From positions 16,580,425-16,644,424 of the forward strand of contig CM032802.1 in NCBI GenBank assembly GCA_019155185.1: a stretch of DNA of 64,000 bases, in the 5' to 3' direction. The notes under the pieces are model-generated. The model made no database searches, was not told the DNA's origin, and saw only the letters and a list, made by a program, of their open reading frames with translations. This document shows positions 10,653 to 26,200 of the stretch, piece after piece. The DNA comes from Beaufortia kweichowensis (taxonomy: Eukaryota; Chordata; Actinopteri; Cypriniformes; Gastromyzontidae). A program made the position numbers and the translations under genes. Each line of letters starts with the position of its first letter. Position 1 is the first letter of the stretch.

Positions 10653-10906
10653 TAACACTTTACAATAAGGTTTCATTAGTCCTTTAGCATTAGTTAAAAT
10701 GAACTAACAATGAACAAAACTAATACAGCATTTATTAAGTATTTTAACATTTACTAAAACATTGCAAAGTTGCATTTGTTATCCACTATTAATATTAATC
10801 AATAAATAAATGTATTATTAATAAATGTAATAAACAATTTTCATTGTTAGTTTATGTTAAATAATCCATCCTATGTAAGTGGGAGGGACCATCATGTAAA
10901 GTGTTA
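10653..10906. mobile_element. MITE with TAACACTTTAC termini
   Basis: Inverted ends TAACACTTTACAATAAGG (left) and CATGTAAAGTGTTA (right) bound 254 bp of AT-rich sequence with no frame. These ends are typical of abundant fish MITEs. Confidence 0.7.
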
Positions 10907-10976
10907 ACATTATAAATATGAACTAAAATTCTAAAATAAACTCCTTTCAAATAAAACACAAACATCTTTTTTTATA

Positions 10977-11013
10977 TTTATTGTAAATGACCTTTGGGTA
11001 TAAAGTTTTATTC
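10977..11013 (-). terminator. candidate polyadenylation signals of tmem255b
   Basis: Two minus-strand AATAAA motifs (10977-10982 and 11008-11013) lie about 700 bp beyond the tmem255b stop, giving a plausible 3' UTR from 11705 to about 10960. Confidence 0.45.
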
Positions 11014-11705
11014 CTTCCAAAAATAATTCACAGGGAAAATACCCCGACTCCAACAAAAATATATAATTATAATTCAAATTAAAATATACATTTGCTTTGT
11101 AAGTATAAAAGTCATATAAAACATTCCATTACATAAAAACAAAAAAATCATCTATAAAATGAAATGCATTCACACAATCATATACAAAAATACAGATTCA
11201 ATGTTTAAAGATCTGTTTCTATATTCTTTGTTTGACAAAGTGCACTTAAACCTTAAGGAGCTCTCAAGATACAACCAATGAAAGTCCTTGTTTTTGAAAG
11301 TATAAAATAAACATTAAAGTGTTAATGGGTAGGTTAAACTGAGAATCTATAACTTAGTCTGGTTGTAAATAGTCAATATAACATGAAACGTCATTGCCAG
11401 CATATTCTTCCATAGGGTCATGGAAGAGAAACAGAAGAAACAGACTTTATCCATCAAGATTTTGTTGGATTGTTTTTACGTGGCATGACTTGTTATTGTT
11501 CTTTTTCCTGAAAAAAAAAAAACATTTCAAAGGCATCAGTGAATAAACTCTGCACATTTTTTAACAGTGTGCACAAATCAACTATCCATATTAAGAGCAG
11601 AAGCACGACTTAAGAAAGCAAGCAGGCACAACGTTCATGTTGTCCTTAAGAAGAGTCCAGTCTCAGTTCATCAGTTATGGTTTGTTCTATGGTTTGCCAG
11701 ATGTT

Positions 11706-14194
11706 CTAGCCGGAGAAGTTGGAGGTCTTGTAGGGTAGCAGGTTAGGGTAGCAGGGGGAGAACGGAGGAGGGTTTGTCTGTGTCTGATGTGTATCTGATG
11801 ATCCGGTCTGTTGAACGCTGGATCCTGATGCTGCAGGTGACGCATAGAGTCTCTGCATGTCAAAAGAAGAAACAGACAGTGTTACTACGCAAACAAGCAC
11901 ACACAAATACATCACACATGTAAATATAAGGAGAAGTAGTGCATTTCTAATATGAACAAATCATTTTCTATTTGTTTTTTTGCATTATTGACCGGATGGG
12001 AATGTACATTTTTTTAATGTAAAATGGTTATTACAAAACATGAATAGTGACATGAATAGAAATTTTATTGATTTGAAAAATGTGAGAGGAAATACAGAGC
12101 TAATTGAGAGGATAAAAATGTATCACAGTTATGTGGGAAATCGGTTGCCAGGTATTCATCTATATAGTTTAACAGTCACTATAATAAATATTTAGCTGCA
12201 AAATGTTCGACCAATCAGAAATCAGTGTTCAGAGAGCCAAGAAATAAATACATATTTTGCTTTATTTGTCGTTTTCCTCATGAGCGTGCCTAATATCAGA
12301 CGCTTTGGGAGTTGTGTTTGACTTGGCCAGAGACGTTTTCGTGCTGATTCTTCCCAGAGCAACTGAAGAGCACTGAAGAACAGGAGTGAAGTCTGACCAA
12401 TCCCAGAACACGGATCGCTCAGCAAGAGCTTTTGGCAGGGCAGGATTGTGATCGGGACAAGCCCAGGGATCTGTGTACTTAGGCAGGGATTTATAAGGGA
12501 ATGCTGTGGGATTTTGGACAGGGGTTGTTCTGTAAACACTACATTGACAGGGGTTTTGAAAGACATCATACCATAAAAGATCATTGTGTGTGTGTGTACT
12601 GACCGGGTAGAGCTGTTGTCCGCTGTGTGAGCTGGGATCCATTAGCAGGGGTGCGGTGGGAGAGGAACAGTTTCCCGCCTCAGATGATTGTAAAGATGAA
12701 CCTCTCCACCGGGAGACATCAGAACAGACGGCCACATTTCTCTGCCACAACAACAGGACAACACATGTACGGCCTTTCATCATGTCTGGTAATGTAAAGC
12801 CATTTATTAAAGCAGTTTATAATGGTTAGTTTCAGTGCTTGATTCTGATTGGTCAATAGTTGTGTTTTATTCATGATAAATCATGGCTATGAGCGCTTCA
12901 CCCAATGATTCTGTGTCACTTCACATCACCATTAACAACATAACCATATATCACAATCACTCCGAGAGCGAAAGGAAGACTTTAACTTCATGAAAGTTGC
13001 ATTGATACGTATTTTTAGGCTTTAATATTTGTGTTGTGTGGTAACCGTTTTATAAAAGCAATAAAGTACGAGAGGCTGGTGGTTTATCCTGAATAAGTCA
13101 CGACTGAAGGGGTTGCAGGTTTCACATTATAAAGATTATTACTTACTTAATAAACACAGATTAACAGTGTTCTCAGGGCAAGAGTATTTTTCAGAAAAAA
13201 AATCTCTCCAATAAAGCTTCAATGAACCCAGATTGTGTTTATTGTGTCTCCCTGAAAAGCAATAACACACGTCTTCAAACTATGAACACCAAACCAAAAA
13301 CCAACTCAAGTGTGAAAAACCTCAAACTTTTCAATCAAAACACTACTGATATTCTATCAAATTCAAATTCTGCAAACAAAAACCATCAAATACACATACG
13401 AATGCCACCATTATATTACTGTTTAACCATTGGCAAGATTTCTAAATTATTTACATCAGTAGCCTATAACAATTAACCAGGCTGGATGGTTTATGTGACA
13501 TTAACAAAAAAAGTATTTTTAGATGTGGAACAAATAGCTCTTTGATGAAAAATTGATGATGTCATCATTGACGTAACATCCACTCACTGATAAGGCTGTT
13601 TGGATGAAATCATATCAGCACTGCCTTCCAGAACCAAAATCAATGTCAAAACCAGAGCCTTCCAGCATTACCAAAATCATTTATGATTAAAAAAAGCCTG
13701 TCAGATGCATGAATGTACTGTAAAATATATCAGTGCTTCCAGAAGAACATCTGTGTTTTGCTGTTGTTTTTAATGAAATTGCTTTTAATGGAGAGATCAA
13801 TGTCAAAGTAAATGTATTAGCATATTCTTTACAAATTTAATAATGGTCTCAAAAGAGTTGTTGGGATCTGTTACATGAAAATGTTGGCGTAGATCACACA
13901 ACCAGAAATGTGCTCTTGAGCTGTTTGCACTATATTTGGCGCAGAAGATACAAAGCGCTACTCACAGGTAACATCATCTCTACAGTCAGACAGGGTGATG
14001 ACAGTATTATGTTTTGGGGTTTCTGTTCAGCACGGGAGAAACTGTAAAACTTGCTGGAGTCATGAATGTGTTTTATAATTCAAATTTAGTACTGGAGGTT
14101 TTTAAAGACACAAAATGCAAATAAGGAAATATAAAAGTAAGAAACACACGCTCACTTTCATGAATACTTCAGTTTCCTTAGGCTTACACTCACA

Positions 14195-14235
<41 letters not shown>

Positions 14236-17200
14236 ATTCTCTCTTCATTAATGAATATTTGCCATTATAGTTTGTTGACTTGTTCGTTTGATGCCATGAT
14301 AATTTCATCTGTTTTGGAATCAAGTGTTGGAAAACAGCTTGGTTTGCCTTTTCAGATCTTGTTTAGCATATTATTACCATTTACAAAGTATATGCCTTTT
14401 AAATTATTAACAGAGTAAAGCAGTAATAAAACTTGACAAAAAAATATTAATGTGTGCAGAATAGCTCTAACTCCGCTTCACAATGTAACAATTGGCTGCC
14501 TTTTATGAAAATTTTACCACACTTCATTTGATGATAAACTCACACTTGTGTGTAAACACATAGAATTTTTTTTTCATTGAAACAAAGTTGAAATGCGTTT
14601 CAGTTTCTTTAGATCCATGAAATAATTCATTTGCTAGAAAAAAAAAAAAAGTTTCAGTTTTGTCTGGTGCAGAACACACTTCTCTTCTGTTTTTGTTGCA
14701 GACTCACCATGTCTTTGATACTGCCCAACACAGCAGTGGTCAGGATTCCAGCGATGAAGGCCAGCAGATTGAGGACAGTAAGTATCCACAGGAAAACATA
14801 TAGAGACAGGACGTCCTGACAGCTCTGAACACCAACAAACTCGTAGTAATTGTTCAGATATCCTCCACTGGAAAAGAAGATAGATTCAGAAAATCAGTAC
14901 CAGTTGGTTATTTGCTAGTCAATCACTAAATTGTTTATTAAATTGTTGTTGTTGGTACAGTAGATGCTAATTATTAATACAAATTTAAGATAACCTGATG
15001 GCTAGATATTGATCTTATTAATCGTCTTCACCGCCCCAAAATTTAATGAAATCTTTTCCCATTGTTTACAAAATCATATGTGGAATTACAGTGTAATCTC
15101 TTTTCAACTAGATGCACAATTTGAAGATTTACTGAGGTGTTTTGCACGAGTGGCGTGAGATGAGCTATGAGACTTTGGATTTATGATTACATTGAATTGA
15201 AAGTAATATTGATGCTTATCATGGCAAATTACAATAAGTAAAGGTAAATAATTATTTTCTTAGCAGTTAACCTGATAACTGTCACCGCTGAAATTGAGTA
15301 TACATAAAAATGCTTCACTTCTGAACTACAATTTTTTTATTTTTAGATATTTTTTATAATATAAAAAAATCATTTCAGGTATTTTTATAAATTACAGTAA
15401 CATTAATATTTTTACTATTTTTACTATTAACATTTGTATTTGTTTAAATTAAAGTCTTTTACCTTTCCATCGATTTATAGTTTGTCAAGATTAGATTAAA
15501 ATGCATTGTTTGTAAATGACTTACTTGGCACAGTCATACAAGTCACAACAGTAACATGTTCCACTGCGCACCTTTATACTACAGGCCTCTGTTAATCCTT
15601 GACAAGGAACCTACAAAACAAACATATCAATGTAGAATAAAGGACAAACATATTATTTTTGTTATTAATTTCTGTACAGTGTGTTTATTTCAGCCATGCA
15701 CACATTTACACACAGCAGTATGTTTTTCTTTTTAATATTAATTCGTCTATGGCAGGGATGGGCAAACTCGGTCCTGGAGGGCCGCTGTTCTGCAGAGTTT
15801 AGTTCCAACCCCAATTAAACACACCTGAACCAGCTAATCAAGGTCTAATTAGGCATACAAGAAACTTTGAAGCATGTGTGATGAGGCGAGCTGGAGCTAA
15901 ACTTTGCAGGACAGTGGCCCCCCAGGACCGAGTTTGCCCATCCCTGGTCTATGGCAACACGCTTGACTTCAAACCTCAAACATGTTGAACTACTTTGTCA
16001 CTGTAGTTTCACTTTATACAAATATATGACTTTTATGTGACATCCATGTTGAAAATTCTCTTTCCGTCACATTAATCATGCACAATATTTATTTTATGCT
16101 TCTTATAATATGCAACACACATAGTTTGGATTTCATTATAATGAAAAATAAGTGGCAGATCAAAACATTTTTGCACACATTACCATCTATAATCAAGCTG
16201 TCTTCTCCAATTTACATTTATATCACTTACACATCACACATCATGATGGTAAATAACTGTGTGTAATGGGACAAAGATCATCAATGCAGTTCCCACATTC
16301 TTAAATCATTCGGAAAATTATTCAACAAACAAACAAAAGACACCCTTTGTCTTCAATGTGCATTTGCACTCGTTTAAGGCTTTGCATGAAGAGAACAATT
16401 ATAAATAGAAAAGAGAATATATATATATCAAAATCACATGCAAATGCACAAGGAAATGTAAAGCAGTCTAAAATCAATATGACAAAACAGATTGAGCACA
16501 GTGTTTACAGATAAATTACAGTATACACAGGTTTTGTAACTGAGTGAGGATTTTGAAAACATTTTAAAGAGACAGAAATTTGGAGGACGTGACTCACTGT
16601 TGCATAATAATTCTCATAGATGTAACCGTTTCCACTGGTGTAAAACTGACATCTTCCAGCCTTCAGCGGACGCATGTCCTAATAGGGACAGAGAAAGCAT
16701 GAAGAAATGTCTTCAAAGTATTCCCTCCTTATTCTCTGCAATCTGAACAAATATTTAGTTAGTTTTTTATCTAACTTGCAAGACCATTATGTGCACTTTA
16801 TTGTTCACATCAGTGCTTTGGAGAGAGATGATATGACTCCAGAACATTAACACAAATACTGAAGAGCGCCAGCAACTCACTGACCCTCTCTCAGACGCCT
16901 CTTATAATGTTCACATGCATATCTGAAAGCTCACAACTGGCTTAACATCTTAAAAACGTACATTTGTAGGATATCGCTGGATGAATGGATGGATGGATGT
17001 ACTCACAATGTTCAAGAGGATGAAAACACCATCTACCACAAGACATAGAAAGCTTGAAATGATGCCAAAACTCAGGAATACAATAGCTGCAACCAGCTGG
17101 ACAGAAAAGAGCAAAACATTTTATCTATGCATATATCTGGATTATATTTCTGCCTCAGTTTCTTAACCCACAAACTTTGTATGATAACCGTTAACAATCA

Positions 17201-20200
17201 AGCATATTTCCCTGACACAAATGTTAAAAAAGGTGTAACCAAAGTGCTTGAACTACAATTTTTTTACTAAAGAAAGAACCATACAAAAAATTATTTTTTT
17301 TAATTTTAAATATTAATTAATTAATTAAAATTACTTATTTGGGCAATATGTGAGTGTAACATAAACATCAGCTGATTGTAATCAAAACAGGCCTAATACT
17401 GTAAAGTTATTACAGTAGTAAAGCTTAAAGAGCAGGTGACATGGGTTTTCAAAAATGATTTTTTTTGCAATTTGTACCATAGCAATCCTTCAGTGTAAAC
17501 TGTCTGCAAAGTTGTTCATTAAAAAAGTGCATGATAAATAAAGATATTGTCTTTGACAAGAGTCGACTCCACAAGTTCCAATCTTTGGCCTGTTACCTAT
17601 TTACATCACGGGTAACACATGACGAATCATTGAAAAGAGGTAATATTACATGTATATTCTAAGAAAATTACAATGTTTTCTGACCTTAGATGCATTTAAA
17701 CCTGTTGTAGGGGACTCAATATTAAACATTTAAAAACACCATGTCACCTGCTCTTTAATTTGAGATAAAACTTAAATTTTTACATTCAGTAAAACTAACA
17801 TTATCGATACATTCACACAAAACCAGTAATGCTTTTATAATGTCAGATTATCCATAAAAGACACATAAACATAAGTGTATATATTCATAACATCCAAAAA
17901 ACATAAACCTCACCAAGAAAAAGACAGACACAAAAATACAAAAAGTGAACAGATGAAAGTAAGTAAATGGATAAACATGTAGCATGCTGTATGTACAGTA
18001 AAAACAGCAATAAACACATTATTAAAACATTATAATGCATTAAAGAATAAAATAATTGAATTATATATATTTATAGGGTAATATTTATCTACCACACCGT
18101 ACTTGAGGCTTCTTTTACAGCTAATTCAGCCTCTCTGATTCTGAAACATTATGAAGAAATATTGGTCCATTCCTTCTTGCAAAATTGCTCAAGCTGTACC
18201 AGGTTAGTTAGGGAGTGGCTAGAGAACGGTGATTTCCATGAAAAGCACATAATAAACTGAAAGCCGCCTGTCAGACAGTGTGAAAGGATCATATTAAGTA
18301 ACATATTGCAGCTTTATTGCAAATAACATTTTTCAAAAGCAAGCATGTCTCACTTTAAACTAGACTTTCTCATTCATCCAAGTTTCTTTATCATGTCAAT
18401 AATGTTAAGCACAATTAAAAAAAAGAGTTTTGTTATTATGGCAACATTAGGGCTTTTTATTGAAGTCTTGGTGTAAATGGATATTTTTCATTTAGAGTTT
18501 TAAAATCATTTGTTAGTGATTATAGATCTCCAAAACAACTTTCCACCTATGACAAACACTTTTATTGGTCATTACCCAATATATCACATTTTATCAGAAA
18601 CTACAAAAGCGAGTTATATTCAAGTAAACTTGGATTATAAGGTAAAATAATTGTTTACTGGTGCCAACAAACTGGTATACAAGCAGTTAGGGCCAAATTG
18701 TAAACTCCTCCATTTCAGAAAGTAGCAAAACTTTAATGACATGCAAACAACATTAAAAAAGATAAATGTTTTTGCCATGGTTCATTAGCTGTTTCTATCC
18801 CTCACACCATGTCCATACTGACATATTCTAGGGTAGATTATACTGTAAATTGAAATGTCCCAGCAATGTTTATAAAGTCTGTGCACTCGGTAGGCATGTT
18901 TGCAATGCCTTCGGGCAGCTATTTCAGTCATTCCAAGACTAAATTCATATCTATTTGAATGGGGGAAGACTGACGCGTATCTCTAAAATCTGTGTCTATA
19001 ATCTAAATAAAAAACAACGATTTAACCTAATATCAACTGTACCATGACTTCTGTTTCTTAGTGTCCTAAAATAAACAAAACAAAACACAAAAGTATTTAG
19101 TGTTGTAATTGGAACCAGCAAAACTAATTTTAATATCAGTATATACCAATCACTAACAGATACAGATATATTTCATGTCATCCTTTTTTCCACAAGAAAA
19201 AGGATATATTACACAGAGATTCAAGTTTATGTTTCCATACATTTTCCAAGGAAAGTGAGTGGTGATTTATTATACCAAAACATCATAAAAGTCTTTTGAA
19301 GCACTACAGTGGTTTCATGTGAGGAACACACAGGAATTAAAATCTTATTTGGATCGCTCTTTCAAACTGGTTGAACTACGTCTACCAAAACAGACTTTGA
19401 CTCTCTTGTTTTCAGACCTAATGAGCTACCATTTGACCACCTGTACACAGCATTTTGACTGAACTAAGTGATTGTGGCTTTTTGCGAATGGCAAAACAAC
19501 CATCACAGCTGCCATGTTTTATAGAAACAGTAAATGAGTTACAGTCTCAGTGCTGTTTTTAAACACACAAGCGATGATGGAAGGGAACCAGTGGATATGT
19601 TGGACATGCCAAGGGTTATGTAAACAAGATAAGGATCAATAAAAAAATGACCTAAAAACTTTTTGAAGCGTGGAAAACTGAATGAGAACCAGCCAAACCA
19701 TGATGCATAAGTAGAAACTCATTGTAAGCACTGATTGTGGTAAAAGGCCATTCCAGTCACGCTCTTGGATTAAATCCACATCAACCACATGCCTTTCTTA
19801 GCTACTCTATGGCAATAAATACTAAAGCCAAGTGATATGGTGGGGTTTGGTGGTTAGGGCTGGCTTGATTTCTTCAAATTGTTGCAGTGGAAATGTGATG
19901 CTAGTGATCCTTTGGTCCTTTAATCATGGATTACTGCAATTTATGAGTCCAATGTCCTTCTCTTAGCTTGTCGTTTAATAGCGTTAGGGGACATTCTTCT
20001 TAAATATTAAACTGTTCTTGTGCATTATGGGTCAAGACAGTAGTGATAGAGTCTTTCTGATCACCTTCGGTTCAACCTTGGCAAGACTGAACCCCTGATA
20101 ATCCAAGCCAACTTAGGTCTTCAACATCAACACTAAGTCTGTTATGAACTATGTTATGAAGTATGTTATGGATGTGACCATTTTACCTTGAAAATCATCC

Positions 20201-23200
20201 TTTAAACATAAATAATGCTTTAAAATCTTTGAAAGAGACCTCGCATGGGTATTTAAACCACTAAATATTGACATCTGAGCTATCAGTATGGTGAAAACCT
20301 TTAATAAAAGCTTAATTGTTCTATTGATTCATTTGCATGGAATTGTCCATATTATGTATAAATATGAAAAAATAAAAAATAATAATAAACTAAAATTATG
20401 CACATTCACATAATGTTTTCCCATATACCTCGCCATGATGAAATCACATGACCACCCGTGTCATGCAACCAACCAAGGCACTTATAATATACTTCTATTA
20501 TCTACTATCTTAAGGCTCTTTACAAATTAAGGTTGACAAAAAAAAATATTTTTCAAAGATTTCAGCCATGAAACGTCATGCTTTGGCAAACTTGTTCCTT
20601 CTCTATTTGTAACAACCTGGAACCCTATAAAAATAATTTTGTTTATCGGGAGACAAAACGTGTTCACACTGGCTCCTGGACATGAATTCAGCCAATCTGA
20701 TTGCAGCTTGCCATTTTAAGGAGGTCCTTCACATTTTTGTGTAAGGCGGTCCATGAAATGGCCCAAAACATCCATTGCAATATGCTAAAAATATTAACTT
20801 ATACACAGCAGTATAAGAAATTATTGTTGGGGTAAATGCTCTTTAGGGCAACAGGTGTCATCAAAATAGGTAACAAGACATTTACCAATAGCCAGGTCTT
20901 CATCTGGATTTAGATAACTCTCTGTGTTATTAATGTTATAAATTTTTGTACAACAACAATCTGTCCACAGAAAGACTTTAGAGGTTAAGCTCTTGTAATA
21001 TTGCCGTCTGAATTTTCCCCAGATAGCTGAATGTTCTCTCCCTGGAATAACAGTTTCTGTTAGAAATGATTATTTCCCACTGATACAATTCACATCTGCT
21101 CTGTAACGTTTCATCTGTCCAAAATGGTCCTTCTGTACTAAATGTTCCTTTTCTCTCCAACTGACCATAACTTGTGCTTTTCCTTAATCCATTTGAGACT
21201 ATTTTTGGATAGATAAAAAACAGTATCTGTGTCTGGTTTCTCCCTAAGTTGCATCATCTGATAATCTTTTTTTGTTTGTAACATTTTTTACAGTGTAACA
21301 CAGTGTCCTAAACAAACACGATGTGATAAACAATAAACATTTTGATTGTCCACACTGAACAACAAAAGGGGCGTGGCCCCAAACTCCAGTTAACATGGAA
21401 AAGACACCTTTTATCATGTGTCGCGTCATCGCATCAATTTTGGTTAGGACACGGTGTTAGCCTCACTTTTCTACCGTCTCAATTTCAACATCAAATAATT
21501 TGCATGTTTTTACATTTAAACATTTCAGAAATGCTTTTTTTCAAGGAATTTACTGTATAATGTACTATATAATACAATCCCTGCGAACCAAACACTTGAC
21601 TTTGGCATTGATAATCCCATGTTCTTTGCATGTCCTTCTGAACAATTTGTGATTTGCTGTATACAGATTCAATACAAATTCATTCACAGGTCTTCTACGA
21701 AAAGTAACAATTAACGACCATTATTTAATTAACTTATAATGGCTTCCGACTCTATCATCCAGTTTCCGAGTAAATCAGTGTGTGACAGAATATGATGTTG
21801 TTTATATCACAGCTGACCATAGACAGAATGACACCTGGCACATTAACACTGGGCATGACTACAGCTCACACACAGTCGACAGAGAAGGTCAGAGGAAGCG
21901 ATTACACTTTCCCCAACAGTTCTAAACAGACAGAAATGAAGCATGGCGAATTGGCCGGGAACACCGCTGTGAAGCAAACGCTGTGTTCTCAACCTTCTGT
22001 CTTGTGGTGTTTGACCACTAAACCCTTATAAATTTTTACTCTTGAAAAAGGAAACCTAACGCTTTGTAAAATTAGTAATGGGGAATATTTAAATTGACAA
22101 AGAAACAATGCTTTGGTTGGTAAAACCAAAGGACCAGTGTTTCAAAATGTGGGTGGTCTGATCAATTTGAACCTCATAACACACTAATACACACAGGTTT
22201 TTTTTGTCAAAATTAAAGTGTGTTGCAGAACGAAAAGCAATACAAATCTGTGAATCATAATTAAAGCCACACTTAGTATGCTTTCCTAAAAATTTTATTG
22301 TTTTGTTATTTTACTTGTTGTGACTTTATTAGCATAAAAATATTGAATTGTTTAAAATTTTATTATTAAATATTTAAAAAATACTGTTAAAGGAATGAAT
22401 TGTACTTTTCATTTTACATTAAGCTGGACACAGAAAGTTTTCAGAAAAACTATTCATTAAAATAGAATGAACCTTGACAATATGCATTTTAATAACCTGT
22501 AATGACAATAACTTTCTGCTTTAGTGTGACAGAAACATTTTGTGTTTTAAAGGGGTCATATGATGTGATTTCTTGTTTTTCTTTCTCTTTAGTGTGTTAT
22601 GTAGCTGTTTGTGCATGTATAAGATCTGCAGAGTTACAAAGCTCAAAGTCTCAAACCCAAAGAGATATTCTTTGTAAATATCAGCCACACTTTCCTAAAA
22701 CGCCTTGTTCAAACACACCCCACATTTTTATGGCAAAGTTTCCTAACTCGCTCAAATGTATACGCACAAAAGAAGAAGGTGTACCTTTATTCTCGCTGTT
22801 GTATTGTTGCAGCTGACGCTGCCATGTTGTGAAGACGCTGTGTATTTCAAATATGGTAAAGGGTGTAACATGTCGTCACACGCCCGCGGCATTCAGGCCA
22901 ATCACAGTGCGCTGGATCACTCCAATCAGAGCACACCGCGCTTTTCAGAACAATGAGCTTTGTAAAATCGACGCGTTTCAGAAAGGCGGGGCAGAGAGGA
23001 GCAACAATAATCTACAGTATGTGTAAAATAATGACTTTTTAATAGGCTGGCCTAGAAGTGCAAAACAAAACACAAAAATCACTACACTAAAAACAAATCA
23101 AACACAAAATAACAAATCCAAAAACAAAATAACAAATCAAAAATCAAAATGACAATTCTAAAAACACAATCCCAAATTCAAAAACAAAATAACAAACCAT

Positions 23201-26200
23201 GAAACACATCAACAATTCCGAAAACAAAATAATAAGTCAGAAAACACTACTACAAGTGAGAAAACAAAATAGCAAGTTGGAAAACACAACGACAAATCGC
23301 TCAAACCGGAAAAGGTAGGTACTTTGCTGGAATGGAATGCTGACTGCTGATTGGACGAAACTCGTGTCAATCAAGATATCCCGGACATACAGTACAGCTG
23401 GTGGCGTCAGTGTGCACGTTTTAACACACTGTGTTTTATCTTTACTGTGGATTCAAATGTACAAAACACATAAGCTTCCGTAGCGCCCTGAAGGAATTTT
23501 AACTGAACCTATTATTATTTTATTATATTATTTATTGTATATTATTTATTATATATTACTTATGATTAAATAATAATTTATTTAATCATTTGTAAATTTG
23601 CAAAACAGTGAATAATTTGAAAAATTAAACAAATTAGCTAAACAGATAAACACGAAAATAAAATATAAAAATAAAATAAAATAATAATTTTTATGATTTA
23701 ATAAATTATTAAGATTTTTAAAATATGATTTATTTTTAGAGGTTTTAAAAGTGACACAACAGAAAACGATTAAGCCCTTGTCAACAGATGTTGCAGTATC
23801 TAGACAGACAGGCTTTTTTATTTAAAAAACATTAACTTTACATACATAATAGGCATTAAGTAAACAATATTAACAGTTTACATTTCTTAAGAACGGCAGA
23901 CACAATTGCAAATTACAACATGTAACTAGCGAAATCCTAAACAGTCGGTACAGCTTCTAGTCGCTGTACCTACCTTTTCCGGTTTGTTGTTGTGTTTTAT
24001 GGTTTGTTATTTTGTTTTTGTTTAATTTGTTTTTAGTTTCGCAATTTGTTGTTTTGTTTTGCACTTCTAGGCCACCGTATTCTAAACCCTAAAACCACGT
24101 AAACACATTGCATTAAACCAAATAAACCAAATAATGTTCTTTTTTAAAACCATCATATGACCCCTTTATGTACAGTATGTGACACAGACTTGTTCTTATT
24201 GAAAGTGTAAGATGATGATGTTCTCAGAACAGCAGTGAAGTAAGAGCCGTTTGTGAAACATAGAGATGACCAGAGCAAGAATACAAGGCAACACAGTATA
24301 CACAAGAGGAAAATATGTTAAAGTTGATGATGGTACGTTAAAGTTGATATCTACCAGTTTTTTGCGATTTTCCTCCAGGCACAGTCCAAGAACACCCAAG
24401 AATGATCCAAATGCCAACTGCAATTAGTAGAAAAATAAAAAAACAGAAATGTAAAAACAGAAACTGACTGGGGAAAAAATACACAGAAGCACTGGAATGT
24501 GTTATCAAAGTTTCAATTAATTTCAATTGAAACTATGTGTTTATGGCACATTTTGGCAAACAGCATGGGTCAATAATATTGTATTTTCCATATATTTATA
24601 ATATATATATATATATAAAGACAATTCACACAAACAGTGTGAGATTAGTATGGTACTCCGATATAGTCAGTATAATCTTGGCTAAGTTTTCCAGCAGTGT
24701 ATCTGCAGGAGGTTTGGAAAGTTTCAAAGATCAGCCAAGTTCACAGATGGAAAATCGTTGTTTTGGTGACACAGTATGTGGCTTTCTTCTCACTGTCAGA
24801 CTGACATTATTATCTTCTTTTTTACTGTGAACCCATTAATAATATTTGACATTGTATCAAAAAAACCCATTTGTTTATAACATCTGTCCAGTATTGAGCT
24901 CATTTCCGAGCAGATAAAGCACGATCTCATTTATGGGAGAACTCATATACCAGTTTAACAATTAAGACACTACACTAAATACTTCTATAAAGGCTATTGA
25001 TGATCTATTTAGTGTCACAGAGCCATCTGATCAACCTCCAGCATCAAATCCCATCACACCAGTCACCAGATCATCATCACCAGACTTTTGAACTGCATTT
25101 CCCATCATGCCCATCACCTTCACCGACTGTCATTTTTGATTACTGTCACCTGTTCATCATTACCCATACTCTTTAAATACCATGCCATTTTCTTCTGTCT
25201 TTGTCAGGTTTTGTTAATGCTATGTCATTGTTGGTTTGTGCTTTACTCGTGGCTGTGGCTGTGGCTCACATGTTAGTTCATCTGTTTAATATCATGCCGT
25301 GTCTGTCTTCCCATTAACATTTAGGAAGTGCTTGTATGCTTTTGACTTATCTCAAACCGCATCAGATTAAGTAACGCTTTAAGTAAGGCTTTGTTTTATT
25401 GTGAATGAGTCACAGCTAAAGGGCATTGTTAGAAATAACACAAGTAACATTTGTTACAATCAGTTGCAAATTCTCCATTCCGCTAACATTTCCATAGACT
25501 TATAGTTTTTACTTTACAAGACTTAAATGTACACTGTAAAAATTAAAGATCCTTGAGGAACCATTTGGGGTTCCATACATTGCCACACCAGCGGAACCTT
25601 CAGGAGGACCTTTTTTTTTTTACAAAGGGTGGTTCTCTGAGACCTCTCCTGGGACCGCCACCTTACCGTGGTGGAGGGGTTTGAGTGCCTGAATGATCCT
25701 AGGAGCTATGTTGTCAGGGGCTATATGCCCCTGGTAGGGTCTCCCAAGGCAAACAGGTCCTAGGTGACAAGCCAGACAAAGAGCGGTCCACCCCCCCCTT
25801 ATGAGAAGGTCAAGAACAAACATCGTGACGTCGCCCGGTATGGCGCAGCCGGGGCCCCACCCTGGAGCCAGGCCTGGGGTTGGGGCTCGTATGCGAGCGC
25901 CTGGTGGCCGGGTCTTACCCCATGGGACCCGGCCGGGCCCAGCCCGAAGGAGTGACGTGGGGCCAACCTCCCGTGGGCTCACCACCTGCGAGAGGGACCA
26001 TAAGGGGCCGGTGCATAGTGGTTTGGGTGGCGGTCGAAGGCAGGGACCTCGGCGACCCAATCCTCGGACACAGAACCTAACTCTAGGGACATGGAATGTC
26101 ACCTCGCTGGGGGAAAAGGAGCCTGAACTAGTGCGTGAGGTTGAGAAGTACCGACTAGAGATAGTCGGGCTCACCTCCACGCACAGTTTGGGCTCTGGAA

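Larger units (their letters stand above)
12742..14707. other. tmem255b intron, mostly unique sequence
   Basis: The intron between exons 14708 and 12741 contains a Tc1 transposase scrap and a CA microsatellite. I see no other gene. Confidence 0.5.

Noticed and set aside
12222..12783. Minus-strand frames of 120 and 173 codons
   Set aside because: Only 12604-12741 is tmem255b exon; the rest is intron read-through.
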